This document shows positions 23,212 through 34,151 of a stretch of DNA of 64,000 nucleotides, one piece after another. The first letter of the stretch is position 1. Each line of letters opens with the position of its first letter. The DNA is from Myrica gale. Taxonomy: Eukaryota > Streptophyta > Magnoliopsida > Fagales > Myricaceae. A program made the translations under genes and the position numbers. The stretch lies in contig OZ005601.1 of the NCBI GenBank assembly GCA_963930655.1, positions 29,946,921 through 30,010,920 of the forward strand. The letters are read 5' to 3'. A model generated the notes under the pieces. That model was not told the DNA's origin and ran no database searches. It saw only the letters and a program-made list of their open reading frames with translations.

Positions 23212-24643
23212 TTGAGCGGTGACCAGCTTGCACATATATAATACGAATAATATAGTGCGAGTTCATTTCGACCGACTTGGAGTTGGAGTACTCCAGATGG
23301 CAGCTCATTTGCCGACTTTTTTTACAATTTGGATTGGATTAATTGCTGTGGACTGGAATCGAGGAAGTTTGACAACTAATTTTCGCGTGAAAGGGTGTTA
23401 ATTTTTTGTTTTGCTTTTCCAAATTCCACAAGCCCTTCAAATCATGTGCATAATTTTTTCTTTCTTTTAATGCATATAAAGTCAGACTCTAGATTTGCGT
23501 GGGAGCCAAGAGTGAAATTCAATATATGTATGGCATGGTACGCGGTTGCCAGTATATTGTTTGAAAATCTGCCTCATGTACGTTGTGTTCAATATTTTAT
23601 GTTTCATTTTCCACGTTACGAGGTATATATCTAGACAATCTTGTTCGATATTGGACTTAGTACCCGACAATCAAAACTTGCAGACTTTGATCGCATTCTA
23701 GGGGGACTTATATTCAGGTCTTCACCACGTTGCCACAGCTCCTAAACGAGTAAGGCAAAAGTAGCGGGGGCTTCTGCATAACACATGCGGGTGTTTTTTT
23801 TTGTTTCTTAATGAAGGAGAGAAAGCCCCTCAGCTTAGGCAATCGCTTGGTGATAGGCTTAAACTAGTCTGAATCAAACTCGAATATAAACTGAGGGTTG
23901 GAAGCGCCCCACTCGCCCTGGGTTTATCAGGAAAAAAAAAAAAAGAGAGAAGAAACTATGTTACATGGAAAAAGATTAGCTATTGCAATTTTTGTTTCTT
24001 AGAAGATGGAGGATGTCAAGTAGGTTATCTCATGGGCTAGTTCTCACATTTTAGTTTGCTTTTTGGGCCAGCTAATACCCATGTAACAGCTAGCCTTAAT
24101 TGGGTTTGGCCTCACGGGCCTATCTTCACAGTCCCCAGTCCCACGCCCCCAAAACGCTGGTTGGACGAACAGCAGCATGAAATTCACGAGGCAGTTTTCT
24201 TCTACCATTTCACAGTACTCAACTCAGCTCTTCTTTGTTTGGAGTGTTTGACATGAGTAAGTTGTTACGTATATGTGAGATCGTTTGTTAATGTTCGGGT
24301 CATCCAAACAAGTTAGCATTATGTCTTCATGAAAAATGTAATGTATTTTCCAGCAATGAATTAATGCAGAATATATTATGATCAACGGGAAAATATCTTA
24401 CTCAAATTGGAAGAATTAAAAATTTTCCCTTGGACATTCTTAAACTCGCGCAAGTTTTCAATCTTCCACACCCGCGTGAATGATGTATTCTGTATCACAT
24501 GCATTTGTGTGAAAATGTGTCTGTTAATGCTTGCATATACCAACCAATTGAAAACTCGTGGGTACAAGGTGAGTAATTTCGGCAGTCATCAGCTCCAGAT
24601 CCAGTTCCTTTGTCAGCTCTTGCGGTGAAATCCATGTTCCTGA
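22545..24643. other. Intergenic region with a long TA microsatellite
   Basis: No gene supported. Contains the TA tract at 23158-23208. The segment 23790-23945 ends in a run of A and could be the tail of a decayed retroposon, but no source was recognised. Confidence 0.4.
23158..23208. repeat. TA microsatellite
   Basis: Roughly 25 TA units with a single interrupting G (tatgtata). Confidence 0.9.
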
Positions 24644-24684
24644 CAGTGGCGGAGCCAGAAATGCAATCAATGGGGGGCAAACCC

Positions 24685-25281
24685 TGTTGAAATATTTGTA
24701 GTGCAATGTGGGCATGTGAGATTTTAGGCTTATAAATATAATCTCCCTTGTAACATTTTTTTTCATAAGTGAGTTAACATAACAAATCCAATTGGGTGTT
24801 TCCATTGGATGTCTCACTTATCAAAGTTAAATTTTTATTTCTAACATAGTATAGGAGCAAGGTTTTCGACTTTAGTCCGGTTACCTTCTGGCGACCATCC
24901 GGCTTAGTACCGACTTTCTCTCGGCTTAGTACAGACAATCTTCCCGTTTCAGTACCGGCAATCTTCCCGGCTCAGTACCGGCATCCTCCCAGCTCAGTAC
25001 CGGCGACCTCCCGGCTCAGTGCCAGCAATCTTTGTTATTATTTTTTCTTGTAATTATTTTTTTTGTAACTCCAAACTCAAGGTTTGTCGGTTTGTCCACC
25101 TTGAGTTTGCGGGGGAATGTTGAAATATTTGTATAAGCAATGTGGGCATGTGAGATTTTAGGCTTATAAATATAAGCTCCCTTGTAACATTTTTTCATAA
25201 GTGAGTTAACATAACAAATCCAATCGGGTGTTCCCATAATTGGATGTCTCACTTATCAAAGTTAAATTTCTATCTCTAAAA
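24685..25281 (+). mobile_element. TRIM retroelement 2 (miniature LTR element, fossil)
   Basis: Terminal repeats of about 160 bases at 24685-24846 and 25119-25281 begin tgttgaaatatttgta and are roughly 93-95 percent alike by eye, so the insertion is fairly young. The centre starts with tagtataggagcaagg, a degraded primer-binding site, carries the ggctcagtaccgg tandem array, and ends with tttgcgggggaa, the purine tract. It lies inside the hAT element at 24644. It is in the opposite orientation to TRIM 1, about 2.1 kb away. Looks structurally whole for a TRIM, with no coding region. Confidence 0.84.
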
Positions 25282-25410
25282 TGACAAAAAAAAATTTACT
25301 GCGTAATGCAAAAAAATACCTTAAAAGTTAAAATATAAAAAATTAAGGACTAAAAATATTAAAATATGCATACCATACTATTTGTTGATACTGAGAGGTG
25401 ACAATTGGAT

Positions 25411-25689
25411 CAGGGCCGGCTCAACCCTTAGCCAACTTAGGCAATTGCCTAAGGCCCCACCTTGAGTAAGAGGCCCCATAATTTAAAAAAAAATAAAAAA
25501 TAAAAGGCCCTTAAATGCATGATGAATAAATAAATTAAAAATAAATGAGATGTAAGCCCACTTTGTTAGTAATTTTATATCTCAAAAATTTAGAAAAATT
25601 ATTTTTAAATAAAAGTTTAAATATATTTTATATAAAAGGCCTAATTTTTAGTATGGCCTTAGGCCTCATTTTTTATTGAGCCGACCCTG
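25411..25689. mobile_element. hAT MITE, second family
   Basis: Ends cagggccggctcaa and ttgagccgaccctg are inverted repeats. The 8-bp aattggat flanks it at 25403-25410 and 25690-25697. It carries a second pair of complementary blocks (cctaaggcccc / atggccttaggcct). The empty form of the site can be seen at 42180-42200 in the homologous hAT copy, where gatccaattgtc reads on without it. Confidence 0.92.
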
Positions 25690-25796
25690 AATTGGATTCT
25701 ACGCGACTGCATCTTTTGAAAACGTTGCAAAATAGCTTCGTTCTCAATAGTTTCAAAAATTTCTCTCTCGATGTATACCACCATACAATCATTCAG

Positions 25797-27150
25797 TCAT
25801 TCATCTCTCATCTTATTACGCAAGTCAGTTTTGATAAACTTCATTGAAGAGAATACTCTCTCGACGGTTGCAGTCGCAACTGGTAAGACCAATGTCAACT
25901 CAATAAGCAGATAAACCAATGGATATAGAGTACGTTTTCTTGTCTCAACCATCTTCATAGCAAGACCTCCAATATCTTGTAGCCTAGAAAAAACAGCATG
26001 ACTTCTCACATCAAAAATGTAGTTTCGAAGTTGATCTTTAAGTACAACACGATCAATTGCAGAGAAATCTTCTGGATAAAGCTCAGCAAGATGAAGTAAC
26101 TTAGCATGATCAAACGCTGAGAATGAGTCACTTGGATCAAGACATGATATACAAAGAAGTAACTCTATACTTGCTTCTGTGAAACGATGATCCATCTCCT
26201 GAGCGACCAAATCAATAACTTGGCAAAATACTTCCACACGAAAACGATGCAAATAAGTAATTGTTTGCCCTCCATGCCGAGCCCGACCGCGAGTTGGAAT
26301 AATGTCTTCCATAATGGGTACAATGATAGAATTATTCACACAAAAAAATTTGACTTCTTCCAAAAAATCATCACATTCCTTCTCCCTCAAATCCTGCAAC
26401 CGACGCTTCACAATTTCAACCAAATTCATAGCATTAACAATATCTTGATCCTTTCGTTGTAAGGTCTGTGAAAAATCATTTATAATTCTCATTATATTTA
26501 TCAACAAATACATAGTGAATACTTTTGAATAAAAATGAGTACTGTTTGTGATTACCTGTGAAAATTCATTTGTAATTCCCAATATATTTCTCAATAAATG
26601 CATAGTGAATACAAAGTCGAAGCTTTGAATGTTATCTAGTAGACCCAGAGCAGTGGATCTTTGTTCTGTGCAAGTGCCATCCTCTCCTATGTTTTCAAGC
26701 ACATCCAACACTGCTGACCACATAGTGAAGAGACGCATTATTGTAATGTGATATGAACCCCAACGAGTATCACCTGGTCGTATAAGACTGGTTTCTTGAT
26801 TTTTGCCCCTTCCACTGACAATTTCTCCCTTATCCAATAGCTCCACTATCTTCTCATGTTGACTTTGCCGAAGAGAATCTTTCATTTTACAAGAAGCTTC
26901 GACTATAGTCACAATCACCATAGTGTAAGAGAAAAAAATCACAAACTTGGACGTTATTCTTTACAGTAACCACAATAATCAATTGAAGTTGGTGAGCAAA
27001 ACAATGAATATACGTCGCATAAAGATTATCCCTCAAAATGAGATACTTCAACCCATTGAACTCGCCTCGTATGTTTGATGCTCCATCATACCCTTGACCT
27101 CTCAACCTGTATATTGTGACTCCTTGCAGGTGATGAACGCAATTTGTCAA
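25797..27150 (-). pseudogene. hAT transposase, C-terminal part
   Basis: Transposase of the hAT group annotated in plants as zinc finger MYM-type 1-like. Reading on the minus strand: GQGYDGASNIRGEFNGLK, then HCFAHQLQLIIV (the conserved CxxH-like block), then PGDTRWGSYH, and near the end the hAT dimerisation motif VATATVERVFSSMKFIKTD. Residues upstream of the YDGASN block, including the zinc-finger domain, are absent. The HCFAHQLQ part and the DTRWGS part are in different frames, so a frameshift or an unrecognised intron lies near 26900-26950. The second half repeats an internal segment (FVFTMHLLRNILGI, then FTMYLLINIMRI), indicating a short tandem duplication. Not functional as it stands. Confidence 0.85.
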
Positions 27151-27165
27151 TACCAGAAGATATCT

Positions 27166-30130
27166 GAATAGTTAGTTCATGACACAGTTGCTGTGATTCA
27201 TGCCTGCAGCTGGTGTAGTAGGTGGATGAGGTGATGCAGGAAGGGGAGAGATGAGAGATGAAGGTAATACTGTGAAGGAGATGAGGAAAAATCAAAAGTG
27301 TTAGGAAGGGGTCTGATATAAACGAAATTAGGAGGAACTGAAGGTGAAAGAGGGAGTAGTGGTAGATGGTTGGAAAGGAAAGGTGGTCTCATAAAATAAC
27401 TACATCCCGAGACAAAAAAGTTGAATGATTAGTAAGATCCAAAAGTTTATAACCCTTTACTCCAAAAGGGTATCCAATAAAAACACAAGGTCTACTCCCA
27501 GAATCAAACTTCTTTCGTCCTTGTTGTAAAGTTGCAGCAAAAGTACGACAACCAAACACTCTTAGATGGCTGTAGGTGGGCTTCGTTTTGAACATGAGTT
27601 CAAAAGGAGTTCGATTCTGTAGCAAAGGTGTACGGGTTCTATTGATGAGGTAAGTAGCCGTGAGAACACAGACATTCCAATATCTTAGAGACAAACCTGA
27701 ATTGAATATGAGAGCTCTAGCTACTTGAAGTAAACATTGGTGTTTCCTCTCTACGACTCCATTTTGTTGGGGTGTTTTCTACACAACTTCGCTGATGAAC
27801 AATGCCTTTGGTGGAATAAAAGAGAGGAAGATGAAACTTTAAGCTATTGTCACTTCGAAGTATTCACACTCAGGTATTAAATTGAGTCTCCACAAGATTA
27901 CAAAAAGATTTAATGCTAGTCTTAGCATCAAATTTGTGTTTCAGCATGTAGACCCATGTGCTACGGAGAAAATCATCTACAATTGTCAAGAAATACTTCA
28001 AACCATCATAAGCCATAGTAGAACAAGGATCCCACAAATCACAATGTATTAATTCAAAAAGAGTATAATTGTCATGTGAACTTCCAGGAAATGGAAGACG
28101 ATGTTGTTTTGCAAGGGGACAAATGCCACATAATAAATTGTCTGTGGAAGAAGTATCCAAACAATAAGTTGATCATCTATGAGTTTCAATCTAGAATGAG
28201 ATGGGTGTCCCAAACGAAAATGCCATAAGTCTAGCTTGGTAGACGGTGTCATAGCAGATGCTGAAAGAGAGGTATGTGTGTTGTTAAGAGCCGAAATTAA
28301 GTCTGTAGCAGAAACTGGTTCTTGTTGAAGGTGATAGAGGCCACTCTCCACTTTACCCTTGCCAATCGTCATACAAGATGAAAGGTCATGTATATAACAT
28401 GAATTGGGTAAGAAAATGAAACAACAAAGCAACTGAAAAGTTAACTTTCGAGCTGAAAGTAAGTTGAAACTAAAGGACAGTACACAAAGGATATGTGACA
28501 GCAAAATAGAATCTGTGACTTTGACTACACCAATGTGAGTGACAACAACCATCTCTCCATTGGGAAATCGAACAGAGTGTGAGATAGTGGTAGTAATGGA
28601 TTTGAAAAATGAGGTGTGGCAGACCATATGGTCTGTCGCACCTGTATCATAATCCAAGGTGTGGTGTGTACGGAAGTGGGTTGATGAGCAGTAAAATAAT
28701 ATGTGGTACCAGACATGGTAGAAGAATGTGTGGAATCTGTGGAAGGAATAGCTTGAATTTGATTAGCTGAATGTGGAGTTGTGGAAGACTTCCTGAATTT
28801 GAGCAAAGCCAGTAATTCATGATACTGCATTTTAGTCAAGGAGACTTTCTCATTTCCTTCTTCCTCTAACAGATTATCAATGTTCACTTGGTTAGCCATA
28901 GCACCAGATGGCTTGGGTTTGTTGTAGAATTTATGTCCAGGGGGTAACCATAAAGTTTATAGCATCGTTTTGCTGTATGTCCGGTCATATCACAGTGAGT
29001 GCAAAGCGGAATCTACGCATTACCAACCTTAAACAAGTATCAATAGAATGTCCAGAAATTTTGCAATGGGTACAAAAGGGTCTCTCCTTCTTAGAGTTAA
29101 AACTGGACCAATTAACAGGTTTAAAATTCCCATTGTTGCGCCGTGCACGCAGAGCAACAGATTCAATCCCATTGGGAGTCGAAAGTACCTGTCTCTGCCT
29201 CTCTTGCCGATGAACGTATGAGAAGACTTTGTTGATTGGAGGAAGAGGATCAATCAACATGATCTGGTCACGAACATTTGCATAATTTTCATTCAACCCT
29301 ATAAGAAACTGAATAACATAATCTCGTTGGTATCGGTCTGTCAAGATTTTTAGATTCCCACAGTTGCATTCATGTAATGGGTCATAGATAGATAATTCAT
29401 CCCAGAGAGTTTTGAGTTTACCGAAGTAAACACTCAATGAATCTTTAGTTTGAACAAGGTTAGACAACGATTTCTTCAGCTCATAGATCCGAGGCTCATT
29501 CTGATGGGTGAATCGGTCTTTAAGCTCAGTCCAGATTTCAGCTACATCATCTACAAAGGCTACGCTGGACCTTAATTGCAAGTTGATAGAATTCTAAATC
29601 CACGAGACGACCATATCGTTGCATCGTTCCCATGAATCCAGTAGAGGGTTAGTTGGGTCGGTGGGTCTAGTTATGGTTCCATTAATTAAACCAAGTTTGT
29701 TTTTAGCTCAAAGAGCCCTCAACATTGCTCGTGACCATGTGGTATAATTTTCAGTTGACGGAAGCTCAATAACAAGAATAGTTTCAGGGTTGTCTGAACT
29801 CTCAAGGCGATATGGGTTTCCTAGATCGTTTAGATCGGAAAAACTGGTCACTGATTTCTGAGGTGGGGTTGATTGAGGTGGAACGACTTCGTCTCCGTCT
29901 GTTGCCATCTTCCTCTGATACCAAGAAAGAAATCAAGGTTCAAGAGAAAGATAAGAAGCAGGCTGTAGAACAGAGAAGGAAGAAGACGAGTTGGAGGAAT
30001 TCTGTATATTCGCTGTGTAACGGAAAAAGTGCCCGTACAGAGGGCTAAAGAATCAAAGAAATATGGAAAACTGTCCAAAACACCCTCTTAACGGAATTAC
30101 TTTACAAATCAGCAATACTCTTTAACAGAG
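27166..30130 (-). mobile_element. Ty1/Copia relic, 5' part (fossil)
   Basis: On the minus strand the order is 5' terminal repeat (right of about 29925, extending to about 30130, limit uncertain), Met-tRNA-type primer site tggtatcagagg (29912-29923), a gag region beginning near 29908 (SSDNPETILVIELPSTENYT, then EIWTELKDRF, then a C-H knuckle region), the protease/GAG-pre-integrase region (LDLWHFRLGHPSHSRLK) and integrase ([37 protein letters not shown]). The polymerase, RNase H and 3' repeat are not seen. It is broken, with several breaks in reading frame besides the truncation at about 27166 where it meets the hAT fragment. Age cannot be set because only one terminal repeat remains. Confidence 0.85.
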
Positions 30131-30924
30131 TACAAAATAAATCATTGACTCTTGAGTACAAGTTTGTCCTCCATGCTATGACATGGAACTGAGTCAGCTG
30201 AGTCCATATTCTTCAACTATGTATCTTAAGAATCTGATGACAAAATTAATCGCATGGTAAGTCCTTTGCACCCTTTAACTGTATATAGGAATTGGGATCA
30301 TCCTGAAAACTCTGTCCTCTGCCTCTTCCTCTCCCAACCAAGTTGTAACGGAACAAGCAACAGGCAAGGTGACTATGCCAAAAGATAGTTAATTGGGGAG
30401 CTTGAGTTTTTATTTCTGTTGCAATTTTCCCAGTTTCTTCTCACCTTGCATTTCTGCCTTCCTTTTTTCACACTCTTTGCTTGCTCTTTATCTGTACACT
30501 CTGTTTTGTCTCTGTTTTTTTCGTGAAGGGTTGTGAAATTATTTCTGCTTAAACTTAATGGAGTATCTGCCTAGGAGAAAAGAATAGGTAAGAATAAAGA
30601 GGGATTCGGGATGAAGAAGAAAAAGGGAGTCCTGGGGCTCACGCGTTTCAGGAAAGAAACAGGTAAAAAAAAAAGCCGGCTGAGCTATCCCGGGCCAAAG
30701 AACAAAAGGAAGGCCAAACAAAATTCAGACAGTTACCGCAGCAAGAAACTGACTTTATCTGTGAACAAGTAAAAATGATGGTTGAAGATTCGGCGAACAT
30801 TTTTTTCATTACAAAATCAACACAAGGCCTGATATTTTCTCCAGTGTTTCCTCGCTGTACATAATTACATCTCAGAAGCAGATGGGAATTAACATTTCTA
30901 GGTCCTGAGTGACCAGCAATTCCT

Positions 30925-32018
30925 CTAATTAGCTTTCGAAATTGCTTCCTGAAGGTACTTGAAAGCTTTCTTATAATTTAAGAAACCCATAAACCAGAAG
31001 TCAAAATTGTCGACGGTAACTATTTCTATGTACTTTTCTGAGGGCTTGTTCACATTCTCACTTTGGTCAATTCTCTTTATCCTCCTCAAGGGAATCGAGA
31101 CCTGCACCAGATGGACACAACTGATAACATTAGCAAGTGGCAAGCAAAGGGAGAGAGAGAGAGAGAGAGAGAGCAACAAATATTTTTTGGTAATTCACCT
31201 TGTAGTGAACTCTTGTCATCTCTCCATTTGGGAAGGAGATTTTGATTGACTTCTCACTGCAGAACGCGACCTTCTCTGTGGAGATAAAGAGGAGGCCTGT
31301 AATAGGACCAGCTGTGGTTGATAAACAGCACTGGGAAGCCTTCAACAATTTCTCTCCTTCCTTAACACTGAAGAACCTCTTGAAGATTTTATCCACACCT
31401 CCTACCCTAAGAATCCTAGCCCCCAACCTCAGTTTCCCCTTCATAGTTTCAGTGATCTTGGGCCCATGTCTCACTGCAGTTTCAACAATGAAAAGAAATC
31501 TAAATTCCCGTTTTTGATTTCTAAAGGATTATACGTGCATAGGTTCAAAGTACTTAATAAATATAGTTTGCGAGTACACAGATATTCCCTCATTTTAAAA
31601 TTGATTATGCTTCTCTTGAATTTTTCCACAACCAAAAAATAGAGCAAAACGACATCTGAGCTACTCAAAAAATAGAACACAAGGAAGAAAATAGAATAAA
31701 AAACAGAACAAAACCTACATACCATGCTCTCGGACTCCATGTGCAAAACTGTGATCTCCTTTTTTACCATGCTTGTTTTTCCAATTGAGTACAACTGAAT
31801 CTGCACTATCTGCAATAACAAGATGGACTTATTAATGAAAACCCATCATTTTGGCTAACTCGTTGAGGGACTGAGATAGAGAATAGAGACACACTTTCAA
31901 GTGATGGAATATGGTGTTGGCTTGCAGAATCTCCTAAGCGTCTCTTCTGTAAATAGTCAACTCGGTAGGCTGCTGAGCTTAGGGTTCCGAGGACGAGTTG
32001 CTGAAGTGTGGTTTTCAT
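30925..32018 (-). CDS. GEM-like GRAM-domain protein, copy A
   Basis: Member of the GLABRA2 EXPRESSION MODULATOR-like family (ABA-responsive GRAM proteins), thought to bind membranes through the GRAM domain and to act in ABA-linked development. Four exons on the minus strand, 31895-32018, 31723-31809, 31199-31473 and 30925-31101, join in frame to 220 residues, the family norm. Exon 1 gives the variable head from MKTTLQQLVLG. Exon 2 gives KNKHGKKGDHSFAHGVREH. Exon 3 gives GPKITETMKGKLRLGARIL, GVDKIFKRFF, EGEKLLKASQCCLSTTAGPI and FCSEKSIKISFPNG, the core of the GRAM domain. Exon 4 gives NVNKPSEKYIEIVTVDNFDF and WFMGFLNYKKAFKYLQEAIS, the diagnostic C-terminus. A GA microsatellite lies in intron 3. 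Copy B at 43190-44205 is a tandem duplicate on the same strand. Confidence 0.92.
31150..31173 (+). repeat. GA microsatellite in GEM-like copy A intron 3
   Basis: Twelve GA units close to the donor side of the 97-base intron 31102-31198. In copy B the same intron (43364-43465) holds only a short purine-rich tract. Confidence 0.85.
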
Positions 32019-33234
32019 GTTTGACTAGAGGGGGAAGTCGGAACAGTTGGCCGTGTGCAGAGAGGGATGTAAAATGTTCAGACAACAAGCTGGAAGACCT
32101 GCTTACTTAGGTTGATCAAACTCCGTGTTCTGCGAAGGTATTTAAAAGAATGAAAATAGTAGATTAATCTTAACTTTTTGTTGCATGAATCAGCTCTAGC
32201 TCAGCAAGAAAAATAAAGGCTGGCCTCTTAAAGACTCTCCTTTTAGAGTGTGATGTATATATGTTTGATTGCTTTTAGAAAAGACATCGTGGAAAAGTCC
32301 AAGTACTCTTAGGCTGTGAATTCCTCTACCTAATAGAATTGAATGGTGGATTTGGGTGTGTCAAATAAGGTTGCTTCTTGTTCAGCAAGACTTCAACACA
32401 TTATTAATCCACCAATCAGCTAAATCGTACGTTAATCTTACATAGTGGAAGTTGGAATCTTGCTTTAGTATCAAAATTGTGTGTCGTCTTCAGCCGATTG
32501 ATGCCCTCTAATTATGTTACTCTTAGTCTCCAATTAATTGAACCATTCTTGGTCTACTATATTTGGAGTTCCTTACTCGTGGCAGTTGGTCGACTCAGAG
32601 GATCTAGAGGCCATGGGTTCTTCCAAGGCAATATTTTAGGGAAATAAAGTGTCCTGATTGTGGGAAGACCTTTTTAAATCACACCGTCGTAGTAAGCGTC
32701 ATATATAGGCTCCTTCTTTCTCTTACGCTGACTGTGTGTGGGTAAGCCATTGAAACTTTCTGAGCTGGAATTTTAGCTTTCTGATGCCAGCCATGATCGA
32801 GATAAGATATGATAAAGAGAAAAGGCATTTACATACTAAATGCTGCCTTCACTCTAGAAGTTTTCTCCTCCCAAATTCTAGTAGTCTCCCTTTCCACCAT
32901 GGTTTCCGTCGGTGGGAAGAGCTCCGGATCTTTCCACCGGCCCCCTTCTTCCTCTCCTTCTATTCTCTCTCTTCAGTTTTGTTGCCCTCTCCCTCCCTCT
33001 CCATGGCTTCCCCTTTTGTTCGGAATCTTGGCAGTTAGATCCCGATGATTCCGTGTGTCATCTGTGGACACAGCCCCGCTAGATGTCGTCTACTTCTCCC
33101 GACGAGCTCAACCACACCAATCCGGCATCATTTGGTCGTCGCGTGGCGATTCACGTGCCCGAATCTAGGCTCCCTTTCCGGTCTATTCCCGGCGGTCTTG
33201 GCGGCCACGAGCCTTTTGGATGGCTCATGCTTCC
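32019..33234. other. Upstream region of GEM-like copy A and unassigned DNA
   Basis: Roughly 32700-32795 (actgtgtg, then ctttctgagctgg, then tctgatgccagcc) is similar to 45057-45143 upstream of copy B, marking the extent of the tandem duplication. From about 32850 a CT- and GC-richer stretch begins that does not resemble the rest; no domain was recognised in it. Confidence 0.45.
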
Positions 33235-33625
33235 TAGGGCTGAAAAACCGGAATGCAGTCCGATTTTTCGGACCGCAATGCGGTCCGGACTGCATTCCGG
33301 TCCTATATATTAAGGGACCGGACCACTTATAAGTGGTCCGATTTTACAAAAGCGATCCGGTCCGGACCACTTAAGTGGTCCTGACCGGTTTTAATTTTTT
33401 TCCATTTTTTAATTTTTTTTTTAAAAAATTAGGTTAATTTAAAGAGGAAAGTGCATATAAAAATGTTGAGTTTTAGTTTATATTAAAATTAATCGTTTTA
33501 AGTTTATGATTTGTATTAAAAATTATAAATTTTTTTATTTTTTTAATAAATGTGGTCCGGTCCGGTTCGGACTGTATTTATTAAAAAAGAAAACCACCGG
33601 TCCGGTCCGGTTGTGTGCAACCCTA
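33235..33625. mobile_element. hAT-like MITE with ccggtccgg repeats
   Basis: Starts tagggctgaaaaaccgg and ends ccggttgtgtgcaaccctaa, giving short inverted ends tagggctg / caacccta of the widespread TAGGG-type hAT MITEs. Inside are many copies of ggtccggtccgg and ggaccacttataagtggtcc palindromes. The flanks share only atgc, so the target duplication has decayed or the exact ends differ slightly. Confidence 0.65.
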
Positions 33626-34151
33626 ATGCGATGTACCTTTCTATGCGCTGTCAGTGTTTTGGCCTCTCCGCTCGTCTGTGGTGGTGCTGATTTCGCCTCT
33701 ACTATTGTTTTTGTGTTTTGTTGTTCTGTGTTTTGTTAGTTTTTGTGTTGGTCTGTGTAGTTTTTGTTGTTTGTTTTGCATTGTTGTTCCAGCTCTTTTG
33801 TGGGCTTTTCCGATCCCTTGTGGATCTTTTCCAGCCCTTGTTGGGGCTTGTTGTGCCAAGTTGTGGTTTTATCTACTAGCTAGTCTAGGTCCTGATAATT
33901 TTATCTACTGAGTCCGGTCACCGCTCTAACTGCCTAATATGGAGAATATAGTGATTTTCTCCAATCTTTTTAGGATCCGCCAGTTTATTTCGACCTTTGC
34001 TTTTCGATTACAATTTTGGATCGTGATCTATTAAAAAAAATGTGTTACGTCGACCAACTTCCATGCAAATAAGATATCAATTACTTCCTAAAATGAACAG
34101 CCATGAGCTCCACTGAACGGCTGTAAGTTGAATGCATGAGATGGTGTTGTC
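33626..34151. other. Possible LINE 3' tail, split by the MITE
   Basis: The T/G-rich stretch with ccgatcccttgtggatc and ccagcccttgttggggc wording, followed by decayed text up to a run of A near 34030, recalls 3' regions of plant L1-type LINEs. No reverse transcriptase is present. This is a weak match by composition only. Confidence 0.25.

Larger units (their letters stand above)
24644..27165 (-). mobile_element. Truncated hAT transposon with transposase, 3' part
   Basis: The left edge, cagtggcggagccagaaatg at 24644, is the 3' terminal repeat of a hAT family seen four more times here. The body holds the C-terminal two thirds of a transposase on the minus strand. Two later insertions lie in it: a TRIM at 24685-25281 and a MITE at 25411-25689. 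The 5' part is missing: near 27165 it runs straight into a Copia relic. The reverse complement of 25290-25400 matches 42180-42300 closely. Confidence 0.82.

Noticed and set aside
23790-23945. Possible SINE with an A-run tail
   Set aside because: No A and B box pair recognised and no flanking duplication found.
33083-33313. Plus-strand frame MSSTSPDELNHTNP as a gene start
   Set aside because: It enters the ccggtccgg MITE and ends there; no promoter or homology seen.
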